DNA of 64,000 bases, from the NCBI GenBank assembly GCA_037903475.1, contig JBAJFG010000047.1:3076001-3140000 (forward strand), read 5' to 3'. The stretch's first letter is position 1, and every line of letters starts with the position of its first letter. The DNA is from Ancylostoma caninum. Lineage: Eukaryota; Nematoda; Chromadorea; Rhabditida; Ancylostomatidae. Positions 45,590 through 57,475 of the stretch are shown here, piece by piece. Made by a program: the position numbers and the translations under genes. The notes below the pieces were generated by a model. It did no database searches and had not been told where the DNA came from. It saw only the letters and a list, made by a program, of their open reading frames with translations.

Positions 45590-47455
45590 AGGTTCTCCCT
45601 CATCTATTAACTATTTCCTTTTCAATGGACGATGCCTATCTAACAAACTTTGTCTTCCCCACGCCTTTCTTTGTCAACCGTAACCCGACATCTTATGCAT
45701 AGCCGAAACCTGGTTGAGCACGCGCATTCCGGATTCTGAGATTATAGCTGGCTTGCCGTACTTTATCTGTCGCTCAGACCGTTCTTCCCACAAAGGCGGT
45801 GGGGCTTGTGGCCTAGTCCACGATAAATTCTGTGCTCTTGTAACCAGCGACGCTACACAGCTGTCGCTGACATTTTATGTTTGGATCTTTATTATCTTTC
45901 TCTTCCGATTCGTGTCTGAGAGTGGTTCTGGTATATCGCCCACCCGACTCCTCCAAATCATCTGATGAGAGCTTGATCGACGATATTCTAAAATCTTGTT
46001 CTTTGCCAACACCAACTATTCTAGGCGATTTTAATGTTGATAACAACAGTAACGCTCGGCGAAGCTTTAACTCCGTGAGTAACCGTTTCAAAACACTATT
46101 CGAGACCTGCAATCTTCTGCATAATGTTTCCGCTCCTACCAGATGAGATGTAACCCTTGATAATGTGCTTTCTAGCACGACCATTGTTAATGATGTTAAA
46201 GTCCATCCGCCTTCTGGGAACTCAGATCACAATGTATTAGGTCGTCAAGTATGAAATGTCTGATTTTATGAGCGGTCAGTTTGAGAGTCTCTATCTTCGA
46301 AGATTTACTAGATCTCTTCTCATCTTTATTTTCATTATGAAAGTACATCCTCTTTCTTTCAGAATCACTCCCTGAGTTTTTCATCAGTTTTCGAATTTTT
46401 GTTTGAAAGCATTTTTTGTAGAACTACTCAAAGACGAAAAATCGAGTCATTTTGGAACATAGGTTCTATTTTCCAGCCATTAGAGCTGAGAAAGCCGGGA
46501 AAAACAGGGTGTTAAGGGACATTTGGCTAGTAAATGCACTGAACACCGTTTGCTTGGAAAGTTCCGCTCAGGTGACATAAAGCTCCAAAGTGAGCCTTAT
46601 GATGAACCTGGATATCGATGAGCTGGAAGCTGTAGCCGAAGCGGATAGGAGTCAAACTAAGTCAACGTGAGCAGCAAGGCGTGACCTTTATAATCCAATA
46701 ATATTAAGGTATTCAAGGCAATATGACCATCAAAAGTGGTTCGGTAAACGAATTTTTCCCGGTTTGACCCTCAAAAATGGGTGCCAATTTTTGCCCATTT
46801 TTCACAAATCCACGCTGCTTAAGCCAGAGGAGCAGGGGTGAGGACCCACCTCCCACTCACTGTACTGGGCAAACATTGCTCTATTTGACCACAATCCCTT
46901 CCGGGGATTAGCTCACTTCTTGCTGGAGAAAATGTTCAATTTTCAACATGATGTTGGAAACGCTGTTCGCCATTTGATTGCTACTAGCTTTCCACGTTTC
47001 CAAGCTGTTGGCGCAGTCAAGCTGCAGTTAAGATGGCAAGGCTGAGGAGATAGTACAGGAGCATATTCGGATATCTTATACTGCATCTCGCTTTAGAAAC
47101 AAAACTCGAAATCTTCTCATCCAAAATCAGACATTTCATACTTGACGACCTAATAATTAGCTCTAATGTAGCTTTCAAAACCCAGAACGCACCTACCCTT
47201 ACCGGACTATAACCACGTCAACTACTCTGATATATACAACGAGTTGGAAATTGTAGATTGGATGAGAGTTTTCGAAAACTATGCCTCTGCAGCAAATGCG
47301 TACTACCGCTTCTGTTGCGTCATATATGGTATCTTGGCCAAGTATATCCCATTTCGGTACTACAGAACGCTCCAACTTCAATACCCAGCTCACGTTCAGA
47401 ATTTATACAAGCAGAAATTCCATCTTAGAAAAAAACTCTTGATACTTTGAGCAAT
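45590..47455 (+). pseudogene. LINE ORF2 endonuclease region, split by a TIR element
   Basis: An AP-endonuclease-like domain in pieces: CIAETWLSTRIPDSEIIAGL and HKGGGACGLVHDKF; then RVVLVYRPPDSSKSS; then PTPTILGDFNVDN with the GDFN motif; then PPSGNSDHN (46205-46234), where the TIR element intervenes. After it come VISSNVAFKTQNAP, DWMRVFENYASAANAYYRF and HVQNLYKQKFHL. Catalytic-type motifs (E of AETWL, GDFN, SDH) are visible, but several stops separate blocks. No reverse transcriptase follows: the LINE ends at about 47455, where the 3' flank of copy H begins. Loss of the RT end is unusual for a LINE and suggests a deletion or duplication breakpoint. Confidence 0.75.
46237..47153. mobile_element. 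917-bp TIR element inserted in LINE ORF2
   Basis: Ends TTAGGTCGTCAAGTATGAAA (continuing TGTCTGATTTT) and the inverse, flanked by TA. Removing the element and one TA rejoins the LINE reading SDHN-VISSNV in frame, which fixes the boundaries. No transposase motif is seen; probably a non-autonomous mariner-type element. Confidence 0.85.
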
Positions 47456-47720
47456 AATCTTTATAGAAAAAGTGTGTCGTTGCAGTTTTGTTGCAGCGCG
47501 ACCACACATTTCACGTGTAGAACTTCCACTAAGAGTTGTCTTCCCAACCTTAGTGCGCATTATACAGTAAGCAATTCCATAGAACTTTGAAAATGCTGAC
47601 GATGACATCTTTATTCAAGAGTGTCACATATGACGAACATGAAAGCGCTGCGTGACTAGGATCTACGAAGCGTGTGGAAAACCGCCCATGTCGTCGTTGA
47701 TGTGGAAAGCAGAGCTCTCA

Positions 47721-50385
47721 TCAGATTCTGTTGGTATTTCTGCGTTTGTGCGATCTTCTTGCCTTCTTCTTGTTCTTCCATGGGCCCCAGTCCCAACCAA
47801 GACCCCAGCCACCATGCTGGAAAAGATGTATTTAGTGCCACGATATGGAAGAAAATAACAGAACTCACATAGAACTGTGGTGCAGCCGCAGCTACGACTG
47901 GGATACGAACAGCTGGAAAAGAGGAATGCCATAAATTCGATAAAGCGAGGACTTGTTTCGATAGTAATACTGGTGATCAATCTCATTTTCCACTTATCCA
48001 GATGTGCTCAATCATTTTCTGATAGATATTTCTAAAAGAAAATATAACAAACCACCGTGTCCATGCCCATGTTCAAAGCCTTGGTCAGTGCTGACATCGG
48101 ACCTGTAATTTTAGTGTTCCTCATGAAACTTGAGTAAAATTCGTTTTTTCTTGCGACGTCTGATAAAGTCTCTGGTTCCCGTTTTGAAATTTACTGAGTC
48201 CATTCGTTGTGGCCAGCTACCACGTAGTCTGCTTCGCCTTAATTATTTAAGCACTTAAAACTGTTGTTCATTTTTTGCAATTAACAAAGTTTCCAACCAG
48301 ATAATGATGCCGCCTTTTTCCTCATCCACTAGTATTGCTTGAGACCGTGCAGCAACGTTATTACAGTTTACAGTGATGTGTTACATAGGTGCGTGCAAAA
48401 GTTCCGGGGCAGTTGGTGGTAGTTCATCGTTTAAAGTCGTTTTGCCTCTTGCAGTTGTAATATCCTGCAAAAGTTTTCGTGGATGTTGGTAGCCTGAAAC
48501 ATTCGCTACCTATACCACTTTTGGCTCGGGTCGACGTCACGGCGTTGCTGCGTTTTAGGTCTAAAACCAATGCTATGTGCCATAAGCTAATTCGTGGAAT
48601 TTTGCTTTATGAATTCAAATTCGGATGACCAGCAAAGAATGGGACCCGTTGCATCAGTATGCGTTTGCTAGAATATCTTCTCCAAAATGACAGGGGTTGG
48701 TGGGTTCTTATCTATTCTAAGCGAAGCTGAGAGCTTGGAAATAGCTGCACAAGCCGGTCAGCAACTTGACCTTCTCAAAGGCGTCCTGAAAGAGCAGGTT
48801 GTATCGGATGCAATGCAAAGTGAGAAGGACATCACGTTGAACTTAGCCAACCATTTCCTGTTACTTGAACAAAATCGGTAAGAAGGGGAAGAATAGAAGA
48901 TGGATTTTGTGTGAGTTGCGCGAGGGAACCCCAATGTCCACACTGAGAGGTCTGCAAATATTTGGTCTAAGGGTATCCTAACAACTCTTTTCTTGGGAGG
49001 ATTGTTATTCTTGATAGAAGACGGGTCATGTGCCACAAAATAATGGGTTATCCCAGAATCTAGGTTCCAGCAACCCACCTAAAAATAGCCAAGCCATCCC
49101 TACAGTGTCAAGAAATTTGTTTGACCTCCCATGGGCATTAACATGAGTCAACCGCAATGATTTTTTTCCAACCTTATGCATAGTAATTTACGAGTAGTAC
49201 GCTCTTTTGTCTAAAATAATCATGGGAGAATTCTCAAATATAAGGCCAACACAGGCGAACTTACGTCATCCGTTGCTGCTGCGGGATAACGCATACTGGC
49301 ATTTTACAATGTTGGCCGTGTAAAAAATCGACTACTCAGGCCTCGAAATTCTAACTTGCCCCGTATACTCTCTAAACCACTTTCCAACAGAATGTCCTTC
49401 TATCAAGCTCTTATGTCTTTACATCCGCTGTAAAACTTTTAATGAAGAGACCCTACTCAAAAACGACGTGTGCTGCTCTTTCAGGTATTAACCTGTAAAG
49501 TTTTATGGTTCTGGAAGAATTTTTTCTATGCTATAATGGCCACATTACGCAGATGCTAATGCTTTTTGATAAGAATAAAAACATTGACATTGGGCCGAGT
49601 TATGGCGTTTTAAAAAATTAGGTGCAACTGCCCCGAAACTTGCACACCTAACCTGCACATAGTAACCACAGTAATGTTTTTATCTATGAAAAGAAAAACG
49701 CATTGTTTGAAGCCATCCTAGCTTGAACCATAGTAGTTTGATAGGACTTCATAAAGAAATTTAATTCACATGAGATTAAATGGCATGAGCAGTAGATGAA
49801 CTTAAGCTTGCACAGCCGGCTGCAGTAACAACCTTTTTCATCTTTGGAAAAAATACAAAACTCATTCCCATGAGATTTGTATTGGGGGTGTGTAACGTTA
49901 ACATTGTAGGATCACCTCTATCAAGCAGAAAGATTTTCAAATAATGCCGCCTAGACCTATTTTCGAATGTTTTTCAAGAATATTTATCAGTAGCGACGTT
50001 GTGATAACTGTAGAGAACCTCTTAATAGAAATTATCCCATTTTCTGCAAGTTTAATCTGGCAGATCAGGCGACGAGCCATGTTGCCTTCTCTAGAGCAGG
50101 AGTTCCATTTCCTAGCTCTGTATTTTTCAATAGAAAAATTCATTAAATAATTCCACAAACGGAGAAGTAAAAAGTAGAGCAAACTTAATTAGCGGTCAAC
50201 CTGAGTTCCAATCAAGCCGCAGCAATCATATCATGTTCAACGCTACGTCGTATTCATAAAATCGCGACACATCTTCAGTGTGCAATCAACGTCATCTACT
50301 AGGGACTCAATTGTCAGACTTAGATGTCAGCTTACCCTTGAGCGGAGAGAACAAGGAGGGCTAGAAGAATACAAGGAATATTCAT
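47721..50385 (-). CDS. GPWK-family small secreted peptide, copy H (4-exon form)
   Basis: Four minus-strand exons: 50385-50336, 48102-48053, 47912-47869 and 47816-47721, 240 nt, 79 residues plus TGA. Exon 1 is the signal peptide MNIPCILLALLVLSAQG. Exon 2 gives SDVSTDQGFEHGHGHG, exon 3 AVRIPVVAAAAPQFY, exon 4 HGGWGLGWDWGPWKNKKK with an Arg/Lys-rich tail ending NTNRI. Phases are 2-1-0 and sites GT-AG. It is the duplicate of copy G: exons, introns 2-3, 3' flank (AATAAAG near 47609) and much of intron 1 align. A mariner relic sits in its 2.2 kb intron 1. No disabling change is seen in the coding exons. Confidence 0.85.
48388..49648 (+). mobile_element. Mariner-like relic in intron 1 of copy H (1261 bp)
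   Basis: Ends GGTGCGTGCAAAAGTTCCGG and an imperfect inverse (CCCCGAAACTTGCACACC), flanked by TA. On the plus strand scattered blocks resemble mariner transposase: LLYEFKFG near the start and KTFNEETLLKN near the end, with many stops between. It is inactive. The corresponding intron of copy G lacks it, so it arrived after the G/H duplication. Confidence 0.65.
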
Positions 50386-50419
50386 GGCAAATGGCGGTGA
50401 ACATGGCCCAATGCCCTCC

Positions 50420-50496
50420 TTTTTATATTCTTCCCATCACTTCCAATTTAGTAGAAATTTTTGTGAAAAACTCAAAGAAAACCTGAAATTCTGGAT
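50420..50496 (-). promoter_or_regulatory. Promoter of copy H: TATA box and conserved upstream element
   Basis: Minus strand: CCAGAATTTCAGGTTTTC, spacer, GTTTTTCAC (50496-50463), then TATAAAAAGGAGGGC (50427 down to 50413) before the ATG at 50385. Almost identical to copy G. Confidence 0.75.
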
Positions 50497-50889
50497 CTTA
50501 GGTGAAATAATCGCACCTCGAGTGAATTTCCATGGTGAGCAAAAACTTTCCTTTCGACAATTGTGACGATTACATTAACTTCAAGAATCAACTGGCGAAT
50601 GATGAGTCTTATAAAATTGCATACATACACATAGCTTTCCTGTAAATTTTTTTCATACCTTGCTGCTATTTCTTTACGCATTTATTCGTCATAGTTTGGT
50701 ATTCCGGAACATCAATCTCCATTACTGCTCAGTTGGGAAAACCCGTTATACACAGGCATGAAACTGTATCATATCAAAAAGGTGTTATCCCCATGTTGTC
50801 AATGTAGCGGAGAGGCAAAAGATGAATTTGTCGATCGCAAAGCAGAAATAAAGCTCTGTCATTCTCTTCTTATGTATTAGAATTCTATT

Positions 50890-51620
50890 CTCAGATAACT
50901 GGATAAGGCAAACGCAGCACAACATTCCAAGCCCTACAAATGGAAGGCAGACATTGCTGCAAGGTGAAGAACTGCTGCATTCCGACTGCTGGGAGCAGCA
51001 AACCCCGTGTTTCGGCTGCGTTTCTTGCCCGATGAAATGGGGTGCAGCCCAACCTGAGTTCCGCTTGCTCCTTGTCACGTGGCGACACGCCCCCTGGGAG
51101 GTGTATATAAGCCGCTGGTTGAGCAGCAAGTTTAGTCGTGTCTCCGCTTCGGCTGAAGCAAGGCGAGCCCAGTGAGACTCGTCAGGCCGACTGAGGCGCG
51201 GCTGAAACGGAGGCCAGTGCAGTAATCGGTCAAAGGCGGTGCGGACGTGTGCGGGTGCGGCGCGGATCAGGAAGTCCGCCGTGAGACCGCAGCGTCCCCC
51301 ATGCGCTGCTGCGGAAACCGTGTACGCGTCGGGACTATTTTTGGATGAGCTTGGATAAGCATCCACTTACCCAAGTCTTCAGTACGAACACAGCGCTGCG
51401 CCAAGGTTGTGCTGCGATTCTAGGTTTGAGACGTCCAAAACCAGTTCATCGCCCCCCGAAACACAGCCTTTCCGGGGCGAACGCAGCTCGTGAGGCGACG
51501 AAATAAGCTTTCACCTCGCGGTGTAACTGCTGTTCAAACGTGTTTGGCCTGCGTTCGTCGTCTCGGAATCTCTGAGTTACTGGTATGACCACGTCGGATC
51601 GTTGAACTGCACAGCTGGGA
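50890..51620 (+). other. GC-rich island with a core promoter, possible solo LTR
   Basis: This block is markedly GC-rich against its AT-rich surroundings. GGTGTATATAAGCCGCTGG (51100-51118) is a good TATA context, followed by GC-rich transcribed-looking sequence. It could be a solitary LTR, part of another repeat, or the promoter of a non-coding transcript. I found neither gag/pol motifs nor a matching second copy. The 193-codon minus-strand frame across it has no recognisable domain and probably reflects base composition. Confidence 0.35.
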
Positions 51621-52464
51621 AGCAGTTAACATCCCAACTTGGATAACAATCGTTCAAAAAATGCAAAATCAGGTGATGCCGCTAAGCATAAGAATGTTCA
51701 TCATTATCGAAGCCGAAAAAAGGAGAGAGTGGCAGTCTCAGAAGACCTTCTACTGGTTAGCAATCATTACTACTATGGCCTCGCTGAATTGATGAGAGTT
51801 GGAATTTTACGCTCTATCGTAACATTCGATTGACACCTACAACATGAGAGTAATCTGTTGTTGAAGTATGAAAAGGAGAAATATTGGTTGTGCAGGCTCA
51901 TCGCCTGTGATTTGTGCAAGCTCATCGCTTGCGATAGAAATCGATTTGGGCGCTTGCAACGAGAGATGTTGGTCTACAAGCAAGGGATTATAGCGTTTGA
52001 ATGGTTACCAGTGACCATTCCCTGGCGCGATTTGGCGATCCCAAACAAATACGGGATACAGCTACAAGCGCTTAGTGAATTTGTTGAAAGTACTACGTTG
52101 TCGCCAAAGTTTCCCACCAACTTCAATCTTTTTGAATTGATATTTCTTCTTCGGGAAATCAACAATAACGTAGGAGGTAACCTGTCTTCATCGACATAGG
52201 CTTCTACATTTCTCCGATATGATGATCTTTTCCTATCCTTCATCATATTTCAAAGTGCATAGAGGGTGGTGGCACTGGATACTCAGGGTTGCATGTGCCG
52301 ATAACGATTACGAAAGGACTACGCAAAACCCACGCAAGATCGGCGTTGGTACGGAAAGAAAGACTGTTCCTAGAGTTGCTCGGATGGGAAAACCAAGCCA
52401 CATATTTCGAGAGTGACACAGGTTTCATACCCGGGCCTATTTAAGGCCTTAACATTGCGTATGA

Positions 52465-53560
52465 TTTTTAATTCAGTTTTCAGATCAAATCCAGCACTAT
52501 TGTTTCGCAGGCAAAAAGTTTCGCAAGAGCAAATTTCGTGAAAACTGACGATCACTGGGCCGTTGTGGTGTAGTCGCTGTTTTTCCTTCCCACGTTTCCT
52601 ACTATACGTTTCCACAGGAAATCTTCGGTACCTTTTCTCCTTGCGAGCAGTTCTTGCGCTTCAAGAAAATCTAAAGCAGTAAACCATTCCTTAAAGATTT
52701 GGTGGATTCTGCAGAAGAAATTGTCACAACAATTTTTGAGAATGTTTTTTGACTTTTTGCTATGGCTGCAAAGAAGAAGTCCTACTCAAAACTTGGTCCT
52801 AGCTCAGAAGTACATTAAAGCACAAAAGTACATTAATACTCCATTCGGCAGAGAAAAGGCCTGGATAAAGCATGTGTTTCTGGTGGAGAAATAAATGAGC
52901 AAGCGTTGTACAATAACGTATGGCTTACCCTGTATATTCTGAAAAGAAGTCGCGTCGGATTATTTGATACGTACCAAACACAAGGAACAGACCTTTAGCT
53001 GAGCCAGGAGAAGTTACGATGGACTCCCGAACGCACATTATTAGTCAATTTTATCATATCGTCCTTCTCGACTCAAGGATTCACTCTCTTCACTACATCT
53101 GGATTAGGGGTTGGAGCGAAATCACTGAGATATGTGCCAATTCACTATTTTCTTCGGCTTTGGACCACAGCTCGATGGGAAAAGGACCACATCACGTCTT
53201 ATTAGGCATCGTGGTAAAGTAGCACTACGTAATAACATACCTGAGTTGAGCGGTGTATGTCGTCTCATTGACTCTAAGTCAAGCTAACACGAGTACTACG
53301 AGAAACTGGCAATCAAAGCTTGGACCGGAATACAGGGTAGCTCTTGCAGCTACAATACGACCGCTAGCGAATCCTGAAAAACTCTTGTAAATCGCGGTGG
53401 GACTGCATGCCTGTGGCAAATTTGACTGGTCGCTATTTTTCAGGAAATTTCATCTTTTTTGGCTCGTAGCTCTTCACTATTTCTGTTTCTAGTAGTAGTA
53501 GTAGTTTGTGGTGGAAGATTCAGTTAAAGGCAGGGCAAGATGGGTGGTATTTGCCCACAT
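52465..53560. other. Gene-free stretch, nothing recognised
   Basis: It lies between the second copy of the dispersed repeat (52381-52460) and the copy-I remnant. I searched the minus strand for exons 2-5 of copy I and found none. Confidence 0.4.
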
Positions 53561-53576
53561 CTAAAATTAAGCGTAC

Positions 53577-53626
53577 AGGAGAGCACAAGAGATAAGAACA
53601 AGCCAAAATATGTAGAACGCACTCAC
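53577..53626 (-). pseudogene. GPWK-family copy I, exon-1 remnant with lost start codon
   Basis: A 50-nt exon 1 homologue with its GT donor kept: GTG-AGT-GCG-TTC-TAC, reading (V)SAFYIFWLVLISCAL. The ATG of the other copies is GTG here. An upstream in-frame ATG (53653) would add MNQTVPSAA, but it lies only about 11 nt after the TATA box, too close to be in the usual transcript. No further exons were found downstream. The promoter is well kept, so loss is probably recent, or a non-coding transcript remains. Confidence 0.65.
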
Positions 53627-53663
53627 CGCTGCAGATGGCACTGTTTGATTCATAGCCCCCTCC

Positions 53664-53735
53664 TTTATACTGCTGCATTCAGATCCAATTTTCTTTGGAC
53701 GCTTGAAAAACTGTTCAAGTAAACCTGAAATGTTA
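53664..53735 (-). promoter_or_regulatory. Promoter of copy I remnant
   Basis: Minus strand: AACATTTCAGGTTTACTTG, AACAGTTTTTCAAGC (53735-53701), then TATAAAGGAGGGGGC (53669 down to 53655). It matches the promoters of G, H and J. Confidence 0.65.
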
Positions 53736-53759
53736 GATATATTGACGCTTACTTGAATA

Positions 53760-56230
53760 TAATTCTGGTTCGAGCTGTACTGAAAATGTTTTCTGCCTTC
53801 ATAATTGTAGCAAAAGTCGTTGCTCTTTGCAAAATTGGAGGCAAAATAGCACTTCGTCGTGCAATATAGGACCAGTAGCAATTAAAGAGAACGACGATGA
53901 GACCAAGCTTTCTGCAGAAGGACCGAAGAAGCTGTGCAGCTCGCTGCAACACGTAGTCGTAGAGATTCTTTATACGACCGGATCGGACTCCGATGCACTA
54001 CGAGGACCTATTGAAAAGTTTCCGGATTCACTATCAAGGCGTTGTTCTTTTTCAAAAATTCCATTGGCTGTGAATGTCAGTTCGATGTGACGAGTCTCTG
54101 CTTTTGGCAATTCCAGCAGCTGCGACTGCGCTCAATTACAGAGAGATGCCAAATTCATATGGTCATTAATTTTTTTTTAGATTTAAGCGAAAACAGCAAG
54201 TTAACGGAACACCACTAGGATTCTGATTTTGGAGGATCATCAACTTCATTTTTCAGCCATAGTTTCTGGGTTCTGATAACCAAGCGTAGCTGGACGCGAG
54301 CAAACAGTAAACCATGTGCAATATGTTAGGAACGGTGACCATATCAGAAAAGGTGAGTGAAATCGTTGACAAGGTTTTGACAGATAGAATAAAAATGCGT
54401 GCTAAATAAGAGAGCCTAGCGCATCTATTGTGAGCCATTAGTTTTTACTTTACCCGACGAACTAATTAAAAAAACGTTTTGAAAGTGGGTGCCGCATTTG
54501 CTCAATCCCGAACAAAAACGCAACCCAACATGAAGATCAGAAAATTATCTTGAACGGTTGAATCAGATTTCAAATTGAAACTGTGATCGGCATTGAAGAG
54601 AAGACTAATCGGTGCACAGTTATCACAAAAGATGCAATGAAAACAGTAGGTTAGACACGAAGAATGAATTTCGAATAAGGAAGTACCATTCTCTGGAGTG
54701 GAATGGTGAGGGCGTCTGTTTTGGGAGTTCAAAAGGAATGATGTAAAAGCCATTGCAACCAAATATCAGTCGAAATTTTTAGAAGCTTCAGCTGTAGCAG
54801 CCCGAACGACAAGCGCAGATGTGGACAGGGAAGAAGAAATGTCGCTCCATGTCGGTATGACCGCTCAAGCAGGTGTTATGGCTCATCAAAAGAACTTTGA
54901 ATAATGAAATCCACTTCATTCAACGACATTTCTGCATTGGCTTCCTCGCACCTCTACCTGTCTTAGAATCCTAGCATCCTCCCGTCGAGGACCAGATTCC
55001 AGTTAAGGGACGAGTTAACCATGGCTTCATCCAATTATTAATTATTATAACTACCCAATTATCTAAAGTACTTTAGAGAAATTATTCTAGATAGAGAACG
55101 AAGAATAAAAAACAGACCGGACCACGTGTATTGAGCTTCAACGGAATTGAGTTATGGAATAAAATATTAATTGGCCAGATTTGTTTTGTTTTCATTGTCA
55201 CTCCTGAAATTTTTCAAACCGCTCTCGTATAACCTCAGCTTATCTGTAATCAACAAATGACCTCTGTCTAGCTCCAATGTAGGATTGGTGCAAACGAATC
55301 CATCTCTCTCAAATCTGCTGATATTCCTCGGTAAGGCGTAGGCAAGCAGAGATCCCGCCACCAGATTTATTCCAGTGGCAGAAGCAACACTGCATGTCGG
55401 CTACGAACCATGGACCTACAGTGAACGAAAACTTCATGATCGAAAGCACATGCATAACTGTTGCTTGCAACTAGCCACACGACGCTTACTCACCATGAGT
55501 GCATGCATGTGGAAGCAGTTCCTTCACGGGACACTGAGTAGAAAGAGAGATAAAATATATCCATGTACGAGTTGCGGTTGCACAAAGTGGACGAAAGCAA
55601 GGGGTGGGGCCTACGCCGTTGCGGGGTCCCGAACTGGAAATAAAATTAATAAAAATATCAATCCAAATCCTCTTAACAAAGCACCGTAAGGGCGGCAGTG
55701 ACGGAAAACTGGACACAGTTTCCAATGATGAAAGAGAGAGGTCTAGACAGCGCGTTCAGGGTTTCGCTGCGGGACCGCGCCCTGGCGTTCTCGAGCCCTA
55801 CGAGCGAGGTAGTGTTTACAACAATTTGACATTGCACAGCAGCAGTGTACGGAGCAGAGTAGGCCCCGTATTGGCGCTTGGTCAACGATTGAATTGCTGG
55901 TGATCACGTAGAAGAAATCGGTGGATGCCGTGAGAGGTCCCGCAGCGGTGGGATACGTTCATTTTCCTCACTGGGGGTGTGCGCTTGGCTCTCATCCCAT
56001 TGAGGACCCACAGGGATTAGCGAGTTTTAGGACTGGTTGTTTCCAAGAAGGACACTACATTCAGATACACAGGATGAACGAACGAAGAACGCATCATCTT
56101 TAGCTGTTGTGACATTTCCTGAAACCACTTTTGACCATACTCCCTGAATATTTCCTAACTTTCTTCCTTTATTCTCGAAATCTACAAGGAGTGCGTGTGC
56201 ATGACGGACTTGTTTGTCGGGGCTCCATAG
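53760..56230. other. Gene-free stretch, nothing recognised
   Basis: A segment at 53998-54062 (CTACGAGGACCTATTGAAAA, then GTTTCCGGATTCAC, GTTGTTCTTTTTCAAAAAT) resembles 43964-44020, so both may be solitary mariner-type ends. No gene or intact element was supported. Long frames near 55375-55903 have no motif. Confidence 0.4.
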
Positions 56231-56269
56231 TTCAGAAAAAGCACTAAAACACCAGGATAGGTGCACACC

Positions 56270-56670
56270 GATCGAGGAAGGGTGCGCCGTAGCCCGATTT
56301 TGGGGAAAACGTCAAGATACGGTTCCACGGATGGAGAATGGGTCTGACATTGCCCAGATGTCAAGATACGGATCCACGGGTGGGAAATGGGTACGACGTG
56401 ATCAAGGGGTGGGAAAAACGTTAGGATACGGGTCCACGGATGAAGAATCCCTATCCTGGAGTTTCCTCCACGATTGCGCCGTGGCAGGCCCATTCTCCAT
56501 CCGTTGACCCGTATACTGGCGTTTTGGAGAACGGGTCGCCGTGGCCGATAGTATACGGGCCCATGAATGGAGAATAGCCACGGCGCAATCGTGGGGAAAA
56601 CGTCAGGATACGGGTCCAGGGATGGAAAATGGGCCTGCCGTGGCTCGTTAGTGTGGGAAAAGGTGATAAT
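56270..56670. repeat. Minisatellite-like array of 60-70-bp units, partly inverted
   Basis: Recurring blocks GGGGAAAACGTCAGGATACG, GGTCCACGGATGGAGAATGG and GCCTGCCGTGGC. In the middle (about 56465-56520) the unit is present in inverse orientation, so the array folds back. Frames of up to 164 codons through it are repeat translations. Confidence 0.7.
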
Positions 56671-57384
56671 TCGCACTGCATTCGTTCCAGCAAGTTTTAC
56701 ACAGGTTCTGAAGCAATCTGGAAGATGCTTCTGTGCAGAGTTGGGAGTGGCTGGTCATCACGGGTCCATAGGCGTTGAATGAATGCAGTGCCAAAAAACC
56801 AGCAGGTAGTATCATTGTATCGGAAAATATTCTTTTCAGATTTGTGACTAAGAAGATAAGAATACCGAGAAATGTGGAGGCCCGATGTCGGCGAGTCGGC
56901 CAGTCTGGTACGCAAATTATAAGGAGAATTCCGTATTTGAGCTCAGTTAATTATTAGTTCTGCCTCTTTGTTAATTTTCTAAGCATTTCACATGTGTGAA
57001 GCTTTTCTATCTGCCTCAAGTGGCTGCCCCATCCCACTTTCTTGCTTCCCGAAGCGGCGCTACATTAAATAATCACTAATAGTCATTTTTTAAAAAAATA
57101 ATAATAAAAATTAACAATGAGGAACGGACCTTTACAAGATTTTCAATTACTTTGCAAATTTAATTCGAAAATTCGGTGCCCCTTCGTAGGGGATGTCCGC
57201 CACTGATATCCTTCTAAAGATGCACAGAACAGAAGAACGCATTTGAGTAGATCGAGGGAAAACTGATAATAACAAAAAAGCCTTCAGTCTCTTGGCTTTG
57301 TAGTGATATATAAATCCATTTAGATTGATACATGTCGTATGTCATCTTCAATATTTGCATTTGAGTGATATGATAGGTTCAGCA

Positions 57385-57475
57385 GCTCATAGGATAAGAG
57401 AAGTAGAGTGTGGAAGGTCCGACGCCAGTGCGAAGAGGGTTCGACCCCAGTTGCACCTGGGTCGCTATTCCATCC
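57385..57475 (+). repeat. Possible tRNA-like relic
   Basis: AGAGGGTTCGACCCCAG (57436-57452) is a good B box; CAGCAGCTCATAGG upstream is a poor A box. The cloverleaf is not convincing. It may be part of a tRNA-derived SINE. Confidence 0.25.

Noticed and set aside
50785..51366. 193-codon minus-strand open frame, the longest in the window
   Set aside because: It runs through a GC-rich island where stops are rare by composition; no domain, promoter or splice context supports it.
56182..56676. 164-codon frame with repeated SLDPYPDVFP-like words
   Set aside because: Translation of the minisatellite at 56270-56670.
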